DNA of 64,000 bases from JBEKTW01 sp963727845 (GCA_963727845.1 CAVSHI010000001.1:248001-312000), one strand, 5' to 3'. Shown: positions 35,581 through 44,283, numbered from the stretch's first letter. The notes: generated from the sequence alone by a model not told the origin. Translations and numbers: made by a program.

Positions 35581-36726
35581 ATGAAAATGCGACTGTTTTT
35601 GTTCGGGGTCATTGCTTTCCTGTTGCTCGGCACATTCGCAAGATCGCAGGATGTCCGTTCCTCATATGCTCCGCCTGCCGTTGCGTGGGGAGAGCCATCG
35701 TTTACGGTAATGGAAGGGGAACAGGACAACTCCGCGTACAAGGCCTACAAATCAGGATATAATCTCATCATAAGCGAGAAGTGGGTGGAAGCCCGAAAAG
35801 CATTTTCCGCGCTGCTGACGAAATATCCGGAGAGCAGTTACGTGGATGATGCGGCCTACTGGTCGGCGTATGCACTGAAACATATTGATAAAAAGAAGGC
35901 GGCAAAAGCGTACGAAAAATTCATCTCGACGTATCCCAATAGCCAGTATTACGATGATGCTGTAGCTGACTTGAGCCAGCTCAAGGAGGATGAGGGCAAT
36001 GTATATTCGGGGGTAGGTGGGAACAACATCCACGTCAAAGAGGGCCAACGGGCATTGGTAACACCGGAAGGAACGGTTGTCGGGAGAGCCGATGGCAGGT
36101 TGCTCGGATATGGTTTTGATCGCAGCATGCGTCGTCTACAGAGCCAACTGCGCGGCCTGACGGTTGCAGCTCCCCGGCCAAGCCCGCAGCCATGGGGAAT
36201 TATCTCTTCCGATGAGAAGCTCGACCCGGAGACGAAGCTGAAAATGGATGCACTTTATGCGATCGGCGAAACAAAGGAAGATTCCACTTCTTACAAGACT
36301 TTGCGGGATGTGGCGCTGGATCGCTCACAACCGCATCAACTCCGCGAAGCTGCCATGGACGCTCTCTCCGATTTTCGGAGGTTTGACGTTCTGCCAATTT
36401 TCATTGAAGTGGCCAAAACCGATACGAGCGAGTACATGCAAAATACAGCCATCGAGTTCGTCGGCCAGCATTCAAGAGACAAAAACCGTTCTGTTGAAAC
36501 GCTGATGGAATTGTTTTCTGCAATTCCCAAATACCGGGAAGAACAGCTTGGAACAGTGCTGTATGCAATCGCCGATCTTGGGAACGACAAAGCCGTTGAT
36601 TTTCTGGCCAGGGTCGCCCGGACGAACGAGAATTACAACCTCCGTAGCGACGCCGTTTACTATCTTGGCAACATCGGCGGTGAGAAAGCGCGCGCAGCGC
36701 TGTATGAGATTCTGAGAGCGAAATGA
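35581..36726 (+). CDS. Secreted TPR and HEAT-repeat protein
   Basis: The 381-residue product starts with a signal peptide (LFLFGVIAFLLLGTFARSQD). Residues 50-140 contain TPR/YbgF-like repeats (AYKAYKSGYNLIISEKWVEA, RKAFSALLTKYPESSYVDDA). The last 150 residues form HEAT-like repeats that end KARAALYEILRAK. It follows the anti-sigma gene by 13 bases with a strong AAAGGAG site, so it belongs to the operon. It may be a periplasmic scaffold or the stimulus-binding part; no enzyme motif is seen. Confidence 0.75.
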   Translation: MKMRLFLFGVIAFLLLGTFARSQDVRSSYAPPAVAWGEPSFTVMEGEQDNSAYKAYKSGYNLIISEKWVEARKAFSALLTKYPESSYVDDAAYWSAYALKHIDKKKAAKAYEKFISTYPNSQYYDDAVADLSQLKEDEGNVYSGVGGNNIHVKEGQRALVTPEGTVVGRADGRLLGYGFDRSMRRLQSQLRGLTVAAPRPSPQPWGIISSDEKLDPETKLKMDALYAIGETKEDSTSYKTLRDVALDRSQPHQLREAAMDALSDFRRFDVLPIFIEVAKTDTSEYMQNTAIEFVGQHSRDKNRSVETLMELFSAIPKYREEQLGTVLYAIADLGNDKAVDFLARVARTNENYNLRSDAVYYLGNIGGEKARAALYEILRAK

Positions 36727-36856
36727 ACGAAGATAAATCCTAAATTATCAAACGAACTTTCATGTTGAGCGGATCAGAACAAACAAAAGTAGTCGTCATT
36801 CTGGATGTTAGGCGAAAATGCGGGCACGCCAGCTTATGCACAAAAGGAGAATTGCA

Positions 36857-38023
36857 ATGAAGCGAGTTATCTTATTGACGATTTTGCTGATGAGCTCTGC
36901 CTGTCCGTCGAGGGAGGCTACATCAAATCTTAAGGTTCGTGCAATCCTCCGAGTTGTCCAGGACAGCATCAGGGCGACTCGATCACTGTCGTACCAAGCC
37001 ACTTACTACGATGTAAACCCAGGCACTGAGGATTCCGTTTACCGTACTGAAGGACGCGTGTGGCTATACAGGATCCCAAACGATTCCATTTTCGGTTGTC
37101 GGTTCCGCCTCTCTGGCAAAGACAACCGCGAGCCATTCGAGTATTTTTACGACGGTCAGAACAGCTATGAAATTCGCCGTGATACGATCACAACCTTTAA
37201 CCCTTACATGCACCCAAATACACCTAACAATCCGGCGAGAGCCCGAATGGCGCTACTTCCTTTTGTTAACCTTCTCATCGACACGAACATTGTCCAGAAT
37301 CTTCTTAACAGTGTGACCGATGTGTCGCTGGTGAGCAAGAAGTCGCAACGAATCTTAACGTTCAAGTACGCCGAAGACAAATGGGGGGCAATAGTCACAA
37401 GAAGGATTTATATGGACGTGACTAGACCGCAAATCAGAGAGGTTCAGACCGATGTTTTGTTCCGAGGAATAATCACCAAGACAACCATAAAGATTCGTTC
37501 GATTCAAAGGAATCATGGAATAGGAGAGGCTGACATAGCTTTACCTGAGCGATGTGCCAGCTACCCAATCATAAAATGGGAGGCTTCGAAACCTTCCGCC
37601 TCATTACAGAAAGATACTCTGCTCGGATTGGAAGCTCCGGATTTTTCATATGCCGACCTCTCGGGAGATACTGTTTCACTCAGCAAACTTAGAGGAAGGG
37701 TAGTACTCCTTGACTTCTGGGAATCATGGTGTGGATATTGTTTGCTCGCGCTGCCAAAAGTCAGCGAACTTCAAACGCAGTATCGGAAGGATGGTTTAGT
37801 CATCATCGGTGTAACAGTAGACAATCCCGACCAAATCAAGAAGCTGGTAAGAGTGAACGGTCTTAAGTATCGTAATGTGCTTGCTTCGCCCGCCGTTCTG
37901 AAGCAATACAACGCTGAAGCGAGGCCGACTTACGTTCTCATCGACCGGGCTGGCATCATTCAACGAGTTTCCCTCGGCGACTTGGACACTATTAAAAGCA
38001 AAATCGCCGAGATAATTAAATAG
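36857..38023 (+). CDS. TlpA/ResA-like thiol-disulfide oxidoreductase, probable lipoprotein
   Basis: The 388-residue product begins MKRVILLTILLMSSACPSRE, a likely lipobox at MSSAC. The first 240 residues are a beta-rich domain of unknown role. The C-terminal thioredoxin domain (APDFSYADLSGDTVSLSKLR and VLLDFWESWCGYCLLALP) has the redox CxxC as WCGYC, and cis-Pro near RPTYVLI. It acts outside the cytoplasm. The start was moved 39 bases in from the longest frame because of an AAAGGAG site and the signal peptide. Confidence 0.85.
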   Translation: MKRVILLTILLMSSACPSREATSNLKVRAILRVVQDSIRATRSLSYQATYYDVNPGTEDSVYRTEGRVWLYRIPNDSIFGCRFRLSGKDNREPFEYFYDGQNSYEIRRDTITTFNPYMHPNTPNNPARARMALLPFVNLLIDTNIVQNLLNSVTDVSLVSKKSQRILTFKYAEDKWGAIVTRRIYMDVTRPQIREVQTDVLFRGIITKTTIKIRSIQRNHGIGEADIALPERCASYPIIKWEASKPSASLQKDTLLGLEAPDFSYADLSGDTVSLSKLRGRVVLLDFWESWCGYCLLALPKVSELQTQYRKDGLVIIGVTVDNPDQIKKLVRVNGLKYRNVLASPAVLKQYNAEARPTYVLIDRAGIIQRVSLGDLDTIKSKIAEIIK

Positions 38024-38111
38024 TGACATTGACGCGCCGCCACTTTGCCTAACAATGCTAAATACGAATACCTAAATGCTAAACAAATCCCAAATCGTCA
38101 ATCCGGAATTG

Positions 38112-38765
38112 TCATAACGATTTGATGACCCTGATCACCTTCCAGATGAACGCGACATCTCGCTTACGCACGGTCACGGGTTCAAAAGTCGTGTTGAGCG
38201 GGATGAGGTGAACATAGTTCTCCTCGATCTTTACCTTCTTCAGCGTATCTTCATTGTTGATTCTCACCACACAAATATCGCCGCTCTTTGCTTCGCGCTG
38301 AGGGCTGATGACAACAATATCTCCATTTTCTATCTTCGGCGACATGCTGTTTCCCCTCACGACGAGCGCGAAGGCATTCGGGTCGTTCACCGAATCGACG
38401 GTGACGTACCGCTCGGCATGGTCTGGATGAAAAATTTCCGCGAGTTTTCCGGCGGGAACCGAGGAAAACAGGGGGATCATTTCGAGATGGACTTTCTTGA
38501 GTATCGACATCTGGTCGATGGGAATGATTTTTCCGCGAGGCGTGGGCGCGGGATACATTTCTCCTTCGCCTGTGAGCAGCCATTCGGGCCGCACACCCGT
38601 GTGTTTTGCGAGTGCAACGAGATAGTCCCCGTCGGGAACCTGTTCTCCCTTTTCCCAGCGCTGCAGCGTACGCGACGTGACGTCAATCTTCGCCGCGAGG
38701 CTCGTCTGGTCAATGTCTTTGTTTTCGCGCGCGACACGAAGGCGGTCGGCTACGGTTGTTTTCAT
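38112..38765 (-). CDS. LexA/CI-type self-cleaving repressor (XRE helix-turn-helix plus S24 peptidase)
   Basis: The 217-residue product has an XRE helix-turn-helix (RLRVARENKDIDQTSLAAKI, then DVTSRTLQRWEKG) at 8-64 and a peptidase S24 domain. The cleavable Ala105-Gly106 bond is in FSSVPAGKLAEI, the Ser nucleophile in VVRGNSMSPKIENGD (Ser140) and the general-base Lys in DTLKKVKI. This is the layout of lambda CI and UmuD-linked repressors, cut when RecA is activated by DNA damage. It starts at an ATG 75 bases inside the longest frame. It is the last gene of the minus-strand cassette and has its own operator upstream, so it represses itself. A true LexA would have a winged helix, so this is a second, local SOS regulator. 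Confidence 0.9.
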   Translation of the reverse strand: MKTTVADRLRVARENKDIDQTSLAAKIDVTSRTLQRWEKGEQVPDGDYLVALAKHTGVRPEWLLTGEGEMYPAPTPRGKIIPIDQMSILKKVHLEMIPLFSSVPAGKLAEIFHPDHAERYVTVDSVNDPNAFALVVRGNSMSPKIENGDIVVISPQREAKSGDICVVRINNEDTLKKVKIEENYVHLIPLNTTFEPVTVRKRDVAFIWKVIRVIKSL

Positions 38766-38817
38766 GATGTTCTGCCGGTTTGTGTTATGATAGTTTTGTC
38801 GAATAAATAATCGATAG

Positions 38818-38833
38818 ACGACAAATTTGTCGT
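38818..38833. promoter_or_regulatory. Palindromic operator upstream of the S24 repressor gene
   Basis: ACGACA-AATT-TGTCGT is an exact 16-bp palindrome, 53 bases before the repressor ATG and after the polymerase stop. It matches the operator before the RecA-like gene in both arms and spacing. A weaker half-match (TTTTGTCG) lies 28 bases nearer to the repressor gene. Confidence 0.75.
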
Positions 38834-38864
38834 TATGCAAAGATACGGTTTTTTCTGACGGTTG

Positions 38865-41168
38865 TCAAGAAAGACCGCTGAAAAGCGTTTCATACACCGG
38901 GATCGATTGTGCGCGGCGATGCGGCGCCCGCCTGCGCGGCTGGAGCACGTTAAAATACTCTTTCAGACGGTCGGCATCGTATCCGAATGGCAACAGCAGG
39001 GTTTCTGCCGCTTTGAGCGTTAACTCGGTGTATTTTTCGATGTCGTAGCCGTCTTCGAATGCATAGAGGGCGAGCGGCCGTGCTTTGTACGGCTGTTTCT
39101 TCCCCGTGGAGTCAATGAGGATGTACTCGATGCGCTCGCCCGCCGACAGGTGGACGCCGGCTTCTTCGATCGCTTTCGCGACCGATGCGTTGACGCTGTT
39201 GTTGCTATACTCTTCCGCTTCCTGCGAAATGTTCCGCCGGATCACAAGCTCCATGGGGTGAGCGTTTCCACTGCGTAATGTTGCGACGAAGTTGCCGGCA
39301 ATTTCCAGTAATTCCGGGACTGCCTGTTCAAGTTCTGCGATCGTCCCGGCGCGCGACATTCGTTCGAGCATCGTTTCCTGCATCCTTTTGATGAACTTTG
39401 GGGTATCCCGCCTGCGGGTTTCGATTCCGCGTATCTTCATCTCGCCGTGGCGATACCACCCGACGTAACGGTTGGCCGTCGGGAGGACGGGGTCCATTTT
39501 TGATGACGGGAATAATATCCAGCGGTAGATTCCCTCCAGCGAGATGTCGATGCCGATGCGCGCGTCGATTTCCCGGCAGAGCGCGTCGTAGTCGGCGTCC
39601 GTCGCTCCTTCTTTTTTTAGCCAGAGGCAGTCGATAATGGCATGCACCAGCCGGAATCCCCTTGCTTCGGCGATTTCTTTTGCCGTAAGGATTATGTCAC
39701 GCGAGAAAGCATTGACCGATTCGTGCGCTTCGATCCTGCCGAACCGCGCATTCTTGTAGCCAAGATATCCAAAGCAGCTGACAAGCATCCACTTCAGCGC
39801 ATTCTGCCGCTGGTCGTAACGGCGGAACAATGTTTCATCTTTTCCTTTCCACTCCTTTTTCTTCTTTTTATAGTACGCGCGCTTGTCGATTACCATGCGA
39901 AGCGTTGCCGGAATAATGCCCTCCCGTTTTTCGCAGATGGTATATCCCAGTTCCGGGACCCCGGTGTTGCTGCAGCACCGGCAGTTGATTGTTTCCGGCG
40001 ACACATTACGCCTGACCATAATAGACGGGTACATTGACACAAAGTCGAGCTCGGCAATATTTTCGTGAAGCCCGGGGGTCGGTTGAAAAATCAACCCGCC
40101 GCGGTCCGCGAGCAGCAGGGTAGCGGCGGATTTGAATTCTTCGGGTTCCCTTTTTTTCGCCGGGATCAGAATGTCATTCCTGTACGCCCACGAAAGCTGC
40201 AGCGACGACATGCTCGTCCCGATGCTCGCGCGTGCCTGATGCTGTCCGCACGTTTGCGTAATGCGGACAATTTCAAAGAGTCCATCGAGGTCCGATTCGA
40301 CAACGGTGAACGAGTTTTCCACATCGATATGCCAGCGGCCGGCAAGCTCGAAGGCGCCGTCTTTATGAACAATTTTTCCGTACTGAAAGAAACTCGATTC
40401 CCGCGTTGTCAAATATCCCACCTCGGGGTCCCGGTTCAGCAACAACGGAGTTTTGTACCGCCGTGCCAGCGAGGTAAGGGTGGGCAGCAGGAACGAATCG
40501 CCATGGTCCGTGAGGATGATATCGGGGTCGCAGCGGTGAAGATGCCAGTTGAGCGTTTCGAGGATGTCGATGGGAGTTTCCTGTTCCAGCGAATAAGTCT
40601 CGCCGTCGTACGAAAGCTCGAGTTGAAGATGGCTTTGATATTTCGGCGGGAGAAAATCGTTGGCGTTTCGCATTTTCATGATCGACAGCGGCGGAAGGGC
40701 GTACTCCGTCCGTTCACGCGAATCCTTCAGCGACCAGTGAACGAGTTTGCCGCTTTCGTCAAGCTCGTACTCGCCGAAAGCCAGCGGGAAAAGTTGCGTG
40801 TCGTACAGGAACAAATGCTCCGGCACAATGTCGGAATTGAAGAACACAAAATGCGGGAAGAATCGCTCGTAGTACCGGACGACATGTTTAAAGCGCGTGG
40901 TGTCATGCACGCTGACGCGCAGTACGTCGACCGGTGCGCCGGAGTAGATTTCCGTTTGCCGCGCGCGCGCGACCGAAAGGGGAACAGGGCACTGGGCGGC
41001 TAAAACTTCGGCGCGCTTCATGTCCGCACCGTTCAGGTGAAGATAAAACGAAGGATGGAAGGGGTAGGAACCGCACTGCTTCGTTCCGTTCTGGTCGATG
41101 AACCAGAGTGTGATGCCCTTCGATGATGGATAGACATCAAACAGCCAGCCGGCGATCGTTGTTGACAT
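38865..41168 (-). CDS. B-family DNA polymerase with altered exonuclease and motif C (PolB2-like)
   Basis: The 767-residue product has polymerase motif A (ELDFVSMYPSIMVRRNVSPE) and motif B (RQNALKWMLVSCFGYLGYKN). Motif C, normally YGDTDS, reads HAIIDCLWLKK, so the second, catalytic Asp is replaced by Leu. The proofreading motifs are also lost: Exo I reads PLSIMKMRN where FDIE is expected and Exo II DPDIILTDHGDSF. This combination resembles the archaeal PolB2 group with changed active sites. Together with an S24 repressor and a RecA-like protein, a damage-inducible translesion or structural role is likely (inference). The ATG at 41168 is taken; a TTG 21 bases upstream adds a doubtful extension. 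Confidence 0.88.
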   Translation of the reverse strand: MSTTIAGWLFDVYPSSKGITLWFIDQNGTKQCGSYPFHPSFYLHLNGADMKRAEVLAAQCPVPLSVARARQTEIYSGAPVDVLRVSVHDTTRFKHVVRYYERFFPHFVFFNSDIVPEHLFLYDTQLFPLAFGEYELDESGKLVHWSLKDSRERTEYALPPLSIMKMRNANDFLPPKYQSHLQLELSYDGETYSLEQETPIDILETLNWHLHRCDPDIILTDHGDSFLLPTLTSLARRYKTPLLLNRDPEVGYLTTRESSFFQYGKIVHKDGAFELAGRWHIDVENSFTVVESDLDGLFEIVRITQTCGQHQARASIGTSMSSLQLSWAYRNDILIPAKKREPEEFKSAATLLLADRGGLIFQPTPGLHENIAELDFVSMYPSIMVRRNVSPETINCRCCSNTGVPELGYTICEKREGIIPATLRMVIDKRAYYKKKKKEWKGKDETLFRRYDQRQNALKWMLVSCFGYLGYKNARFGRIEAHESVNAFSRDIILTAKEIAEARGFRLVHAIIDCLWLKKEGATDADYDALCREIDARIGIDISLEGIYRWILFPSSKMDPVLPTANRYVGWYRHGEMKIRGIETRRRDTPKFIKRMQETMLERMSRAGTIAELEQAVPELLEIAGNFVATLRSGNAHPMELVIRRNISQEAEEYSNNSVNASVAKAIEEAGVHLSAGERIEYILIDSTGKKQPYKARPLALYAFEDGYDIEKYTELTLKAAETLLLPFGYDADRLKEYFNVLQPRRRAPHRRAQSIPVYETLFSGLS

Positions 41169-41248
41169 TGCTTGTGCCGTTTCTAACAATAGACCTTGTC
41201 GTGTATGGAGTACTCCGCCCGCAATTGGGGTGGGATGAAATCAGAATA

Positions 41249-41521
41249 TTAAACGGCGGGAACGGTAGCCGCCTTCAATCGTTCGAGCTCCTTCTCGATG
41301 CGTGCAATACGTTTGTGCTGTTCAAGCAGCATGGAAACTGTGATGCTCTCGAACGGAATAGTCCGCATGGCGTAGAAATTTTCCGCAAGATGAATCTTTG
41401 CCGCGCGGAAGAGGTCGTCAAACAGTTCCTGGTCTTCTTTCCGCAGGCCGCGGCGGAACTTCGACCAGCTTGCCAGCTCGCTCTCGATGATATTGGTGAA
41501 CGTCGGTACTGTTCGTCCCAT
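41249..41521 (-). CDS. Small conserved protein between the RecA-like and polymerase genes
   Basis: The 90-residue product begins MGRTVPTFTNIIESELASWS and has KFRRGLRKEDQELFDDLFRA, then a coiled-coil tail (SMLLEQHKRIARIEKELERL). The MGRT-PT start and RR-LR-D motif recall small archaeal proteins of unknown role (from memory, not checked). Its start lies 103 bases inside the end of the RecA-like gene, so the two overlap in different frames. The function is unknown; it could connect polymerase and RecA-like protein. Confidence 0.7.
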   Translation of the reverse strand: MGRTVPTFTNIIESELASWSKFRRGLRKEDQELFDDLFRAAKIHLAENFYAMRTIPFESITVSMLLEQHKRIARIEKELERLKAATVPAV

Positions 41522-42161
41522 TGCTCAGTCCCCGTTGTTGTTCGAAAAACAGTTGTGGCTTAATCGGTGCGTCGTGTTCCAGCCGGTACACATGGTCGAC
41601 ACTTGTTTTCAGAGTCGCGAAAAGCTGGTTGCGTTCCTCGGGGCGAACGTTCCATGCCTGGCTGGTGAGAAGGATGGAAACGCCCTGCGATTTCATGGAA
41701 TACAACGCGGCAACAATGCGGTCGAGCATCTGCCGGACTTCCCTCAACGGCGCCTGCTCGTCGTAGAACGTGTCGAGCAGGCCGAAAATAAAAGCAGCAT
41801 GTGAATTGATGCGCCAGAGCATCGGCGACAGGCGGTTCGTAATGGCGGCTTCCATCTGGTAACACGTGAAGCCGCGGGAAACAAAAATGCGATTGAGAAG
41901 GGAATCGGGATCGATCTTGCGCCGGCGCGCAAACTGCGCTATCGCGTGAGGGTCAAACCGGTTACAGCCGTCCACGACGGCAACTGGCATGTTGCAGGCC
42001 AGCGTCCGGGATGCAATTGCAAGCGATAACCGGAAAACCAGCGGGTCGCCGTAAAGAAGGTATAACTTCCCCGGTGGATTTGTAAAACGGTTGGATAAAG
42101 CGCCGAATGTCACGGGTAGCTTTTCATCGCAGGAGGGTCTGTTGGAAGTTGTCGGGGCCAT
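41418..42161 (-). CDS. RecA/RadA-like protein lacking a Walker A motif
   Basis: The 247-residue product has the layout of RecA/KaiC-like ATPases: a core strand (KLYLLYGDPLVFRLSLAIAS) where GxxxxGKT should be, then VAVVDGCNRFDPHAIAQFAR, a helix-rich middle (LRISR-like RIFVSRGFTCYQMEAA) and late strands (GVSILLTSQAWNV). The P-loop Lys/Thr is absent, so it probably cannot bind ATP normally. It resembles ImuA-type partner proteins of mutasomes, which have RecA-like folds without activity. First gene of the cassette: the operator at 42182 lies 20 bases before its ATG. Confidence 0.75.
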   Translation of the reverse strand: MAPTTSNRPSCDEKLPVTFGALSNRFTNPPGKLYLLYGDPLVFRLSLAIASRTLACNMPVAVVDGCNRFDPHAIAQFARRRKIDPDSLLNRIFVSRGFTCYQMEAAITNRLSPMLWRINSHAAFIFGLLDTFYDEQAPLREVRQMLDRIVAALYSMKSQGVSILLTSQAWNVRPEERNQLFATLKTSVDHVYRLEHDAPIKPQLFFEQQRGLSNGTNSTDVHQYHRERAGKLVEVPPRPAERRPGTV

Positions 42162-42181
42162 GGGAATTCTCTTTTTGGAAG

Positions 42182-42201
42182 ATACGACATTTTTGTCGTA
42201 T
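42182..42201. promoter_or_regulatory. Palindromic operator upstream of the RecA-like gene
   Basis: ATACGACA-TTTT-TGTCGTAT has 8-bp arms and a 4-base spacer and shares the core ACGACA-N4-TGTCGT with the operator at 38818. It lies 21-40 bases before the ATG of the first cassette gene, where repressor binding would block transcription. Confidence 0.75.
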
Positions 42202-42535
42202 TGTCAAGAGCGGATGACAAAAATAGTGCCTGTCCCCTTGAGTAAGCGGGGGCGTCTCTATTCGACCCCAGAGATGCGCATGTTGCCCAATGGCTTGGGA
42301 AACCAGATAAACCCTCTGCGCACTTTGCGCTTCCTTTGCGATCTTTGCGTTTAAAGATTTAACGCAAAGGACGCAGACGGGATTGGTCGCAGGGCTTGTT
42401 CAACTTTGTATGATAGGCGCTGTTTACCGTGATTGTCTGAATCAGAATTTTCAGGATTTCAGAATTCCCAGAATTGTTATTGCTCAAATTCTGAAAATTC
42501 CATAATTCTGTGAATTCCGATCCATTCAGGGAATT
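42202..42535. repeat. Intergenic repeats between the cassette and the peptidase gene
   Basis: No gene is seen. TCCTTTGCG (42332) and CGCAAAGGA (42363) form a palindrome, and the word AACGCAAAGGACGCAGA ending near 42377 recurs at 45444. A copy of the GTCTGAATCAGAATTTTCAG repeat starts at 42434, followed by a weaker one (ATTCTGAAAATTCCATAATT). Confidence 0.6.
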
Positions 42536-44176
42536 CTATCGCATTTCCTCGGATACAATTTCTTGAGCCGACAAAATCTTTGTAACCGGATACGGCAAAA
42601 ATGAACCACCCCATTGCGGAGCAAGATACTTGTCCCAAAAGTTCCAATACAGCAGACCGTCATCCGTTTCCGGTTCAAGCAAGTACGCAACAAGGTTGCC
42701 AAGGGGCTGAGCAGTTCTGATTATCAACGTACCGGCGGGGATTTCCTTCTTCTCGTCGATGTATTCGACTTTTATCGAATCACAGTAATGACCTTGATTC
42801 AGCCTGGAAGAGGGCTTCAATTCCTTTATGTTGATTGTCTGCACACTCAAAGTTGCGGCTTCCTTCGTCTTCTCTATTCTTACTCCATGCTCTTTCAACA
42901 AAGTAATGACATTTGGATCAGGATAAGCCATCAAATACGCGAAAGGAAACCTGACGTTCCGTTTTGGTATCCAGTTAGCATAGTACGGCACCGTGACCGG
43001 CGTAACCTTCTCGGTTGGGCGAATTCTGTCTCTTCCGTTTTCATCCTTATAGGGCTCAACTTCAAAAGCATTGACTGTAATTGGTTTAGCGGTTGGAGTA
43101 TTTTCAAACTCAACGGCAAAAGAGTCTTTTTCCGCAGGATGTGTACCCCGCGCTATGGTTTTGGCATCGGTTTCTTTCAATAATTTCTTGATGGTGTCCG
43201 TGTTTGCACAGACATAATCGAGAATTGACTTTAGCAAATTGTAGCATCCCGCAACACGCGTCTTAAAATCGGCATAGACATAATTCTCGTTCAATATTGA
43301 CAGGCGATTTCTTAACCCGACATAATTTGTAATGTACCTCGGTTCAAATGCGTATGATTCAAATCCTTTTTCGGGATGCTGCATGTCCGAAAACTCGCCA
43401 TAGAAGCAATTAAGCGTCTTGTACTTGTTAGTCAGGTTGGCATTGACCCACGGCATCATGTCATCGCGCATAAATCTGACAAGTGATGCATCGGTGTTTG
43501 CATTCATCATCCACGTAAATGTCGGAGATTCTTTGTGGAACGAACCATCTGTTGTATGGAGGTCAATGAACAACGCCGGATCCCACTTCTTGAGTATTTG
43601 TACCAATGCGGCCACTTCCGGAGTTTCAAGTTTCATCGCGTCCCGATTGAGGTCAAGAAGTTGCCCATTATGACGGACACCCACTCCGTTCACGGGTCCG
43701 TTTTGATGGGTTCTGTTCTCTTTGCTGATTTTTTCGTTTCCATCCGCGTTAAATACAGGGCAAATAATCAAGAGAACGTTCTTAAGATAGTCATCGGTTT
43801 CTTTCAGCAGGATATCACGCATAAGCATTTGAATTGCTTCTTTTCCTTCCACCTCCCCGGCGTGAATATTGGCCTGAACGTAAACGACGGCACGCTTATC
43901 ATTCTTGAGATTGTCCGGTGATTGAGGAATCGGTTTTCCCAGGAAAACCAATGGAATGTCTCTTCCTTCCACGGATCTTGTAAGAGTTTCAACCCTGATG
44001 TTTTTGGGATAGTCTCTCTTCAGCGTGCTAATGAAGTTCACCACGTCGGCCAGGCGGGAGGTAGAGGCGAAATCAGTTTTTTCGGCAACTGTTAAAAGCT
44101 TAGTCTTATTCCCGGAGAAAACAGTAACCGAACATATCGTTAACAGAACGCAGGTGAAAATTAATTTGCTCTTCAT
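42536..44176 (-). CDS. Secreted M14-family zinc carboxypeptidase-like protein
   Basis: The 546-residue product begins with a signal peptide (SKLIFTCVLLTICSVTVFSG). The zinc-binding H-x-x-E is in NIHAGEVEGKEAIQMLMRD and a second His in FIDLHTTDGSFHKE, which fit the M14 fold. The start at 44176 is chosen because the signal peptide begins there; the longer frame to 44308 crosses a dispersed repeat. It is probably periplasmic or secreted and cuts peptides from their C-terminal end. Catalytic Glu was not pinned down. Confidence 0.82.
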   Translation of the reverse strand: MKSKLIFTCVLLTICSVTVFSGNKTKLLTVAEKTDFASTSRLADVVNFISTLKRDYPKNIRVETLTRSVEGRDIPLVFLGKPIPQSPDNLKNDKRAVVYVQANIHAGEVEGKEAIQMLMRDILLKETDDYLKNVLLIICPVFNADGNEKISKENRTHQNGPVNGVGVRHNGQLLDLNRDAMKLETPEVAALVQILKKWDPALFIDLHTTDGSFHKESPTFTWMMNANTDASLVRFMRDDMMPWVNANLTNKYKTLNCFYGEFSDMQHPEKGFESYAFEPRYITNYVGLRNRLSILNENYVYADFKTRVAGCYNLLKSILDYVCANTDTIKKLLKETDAKTIARGTHPAEKDSFAVEFENTPTAKPITVNAFEVEPYKDENGRDRIRPTEKVTPVTVPYYANWIPKRNVRFPFAYLMAYPDPNVITLLKEHGVRIEKTKEAATLSVQTINIKELKPSSRLNQGHYCDSIKVEYIDEKKEIPAGTLIIRTAQPLGNLVAYLLEPETDDGLLYWNFWDKYLAPQWGGSFLPYPVTKILSAQEIVSEEMR

Positions 44177-44209
44177 AATCGCTTTCTGGTGATTTGATTT
44201 GACATTTAT

Positions 44210-44256
44210 TGTCTGAATCAGAATTTTCAGGATTTCAGAATTAGCAGAATTGTTGT
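44210..44256. repeat. Dispersed repeat copy upstream of the M14 gene
   Basis: The word GTCTGAATCAGAATTTTCAG, followed by GATTTCAGAATT and AGAATTGTTGT, matches copies at 42434 and 45231. This copy lies 34 bases before the M14 start, so it is part of the gene's leader. Confidence 0.7.
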
Positions 44257-44283
44257 CGCTAGCAATAGTTGTTTTCTCGACTC

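Noticed and set aside
34389..35741. 450-codon open frame opposite the sigma/anti-sigma genes
   Set aside because: It overlaps two recognised genes on the other strand and has no family features.
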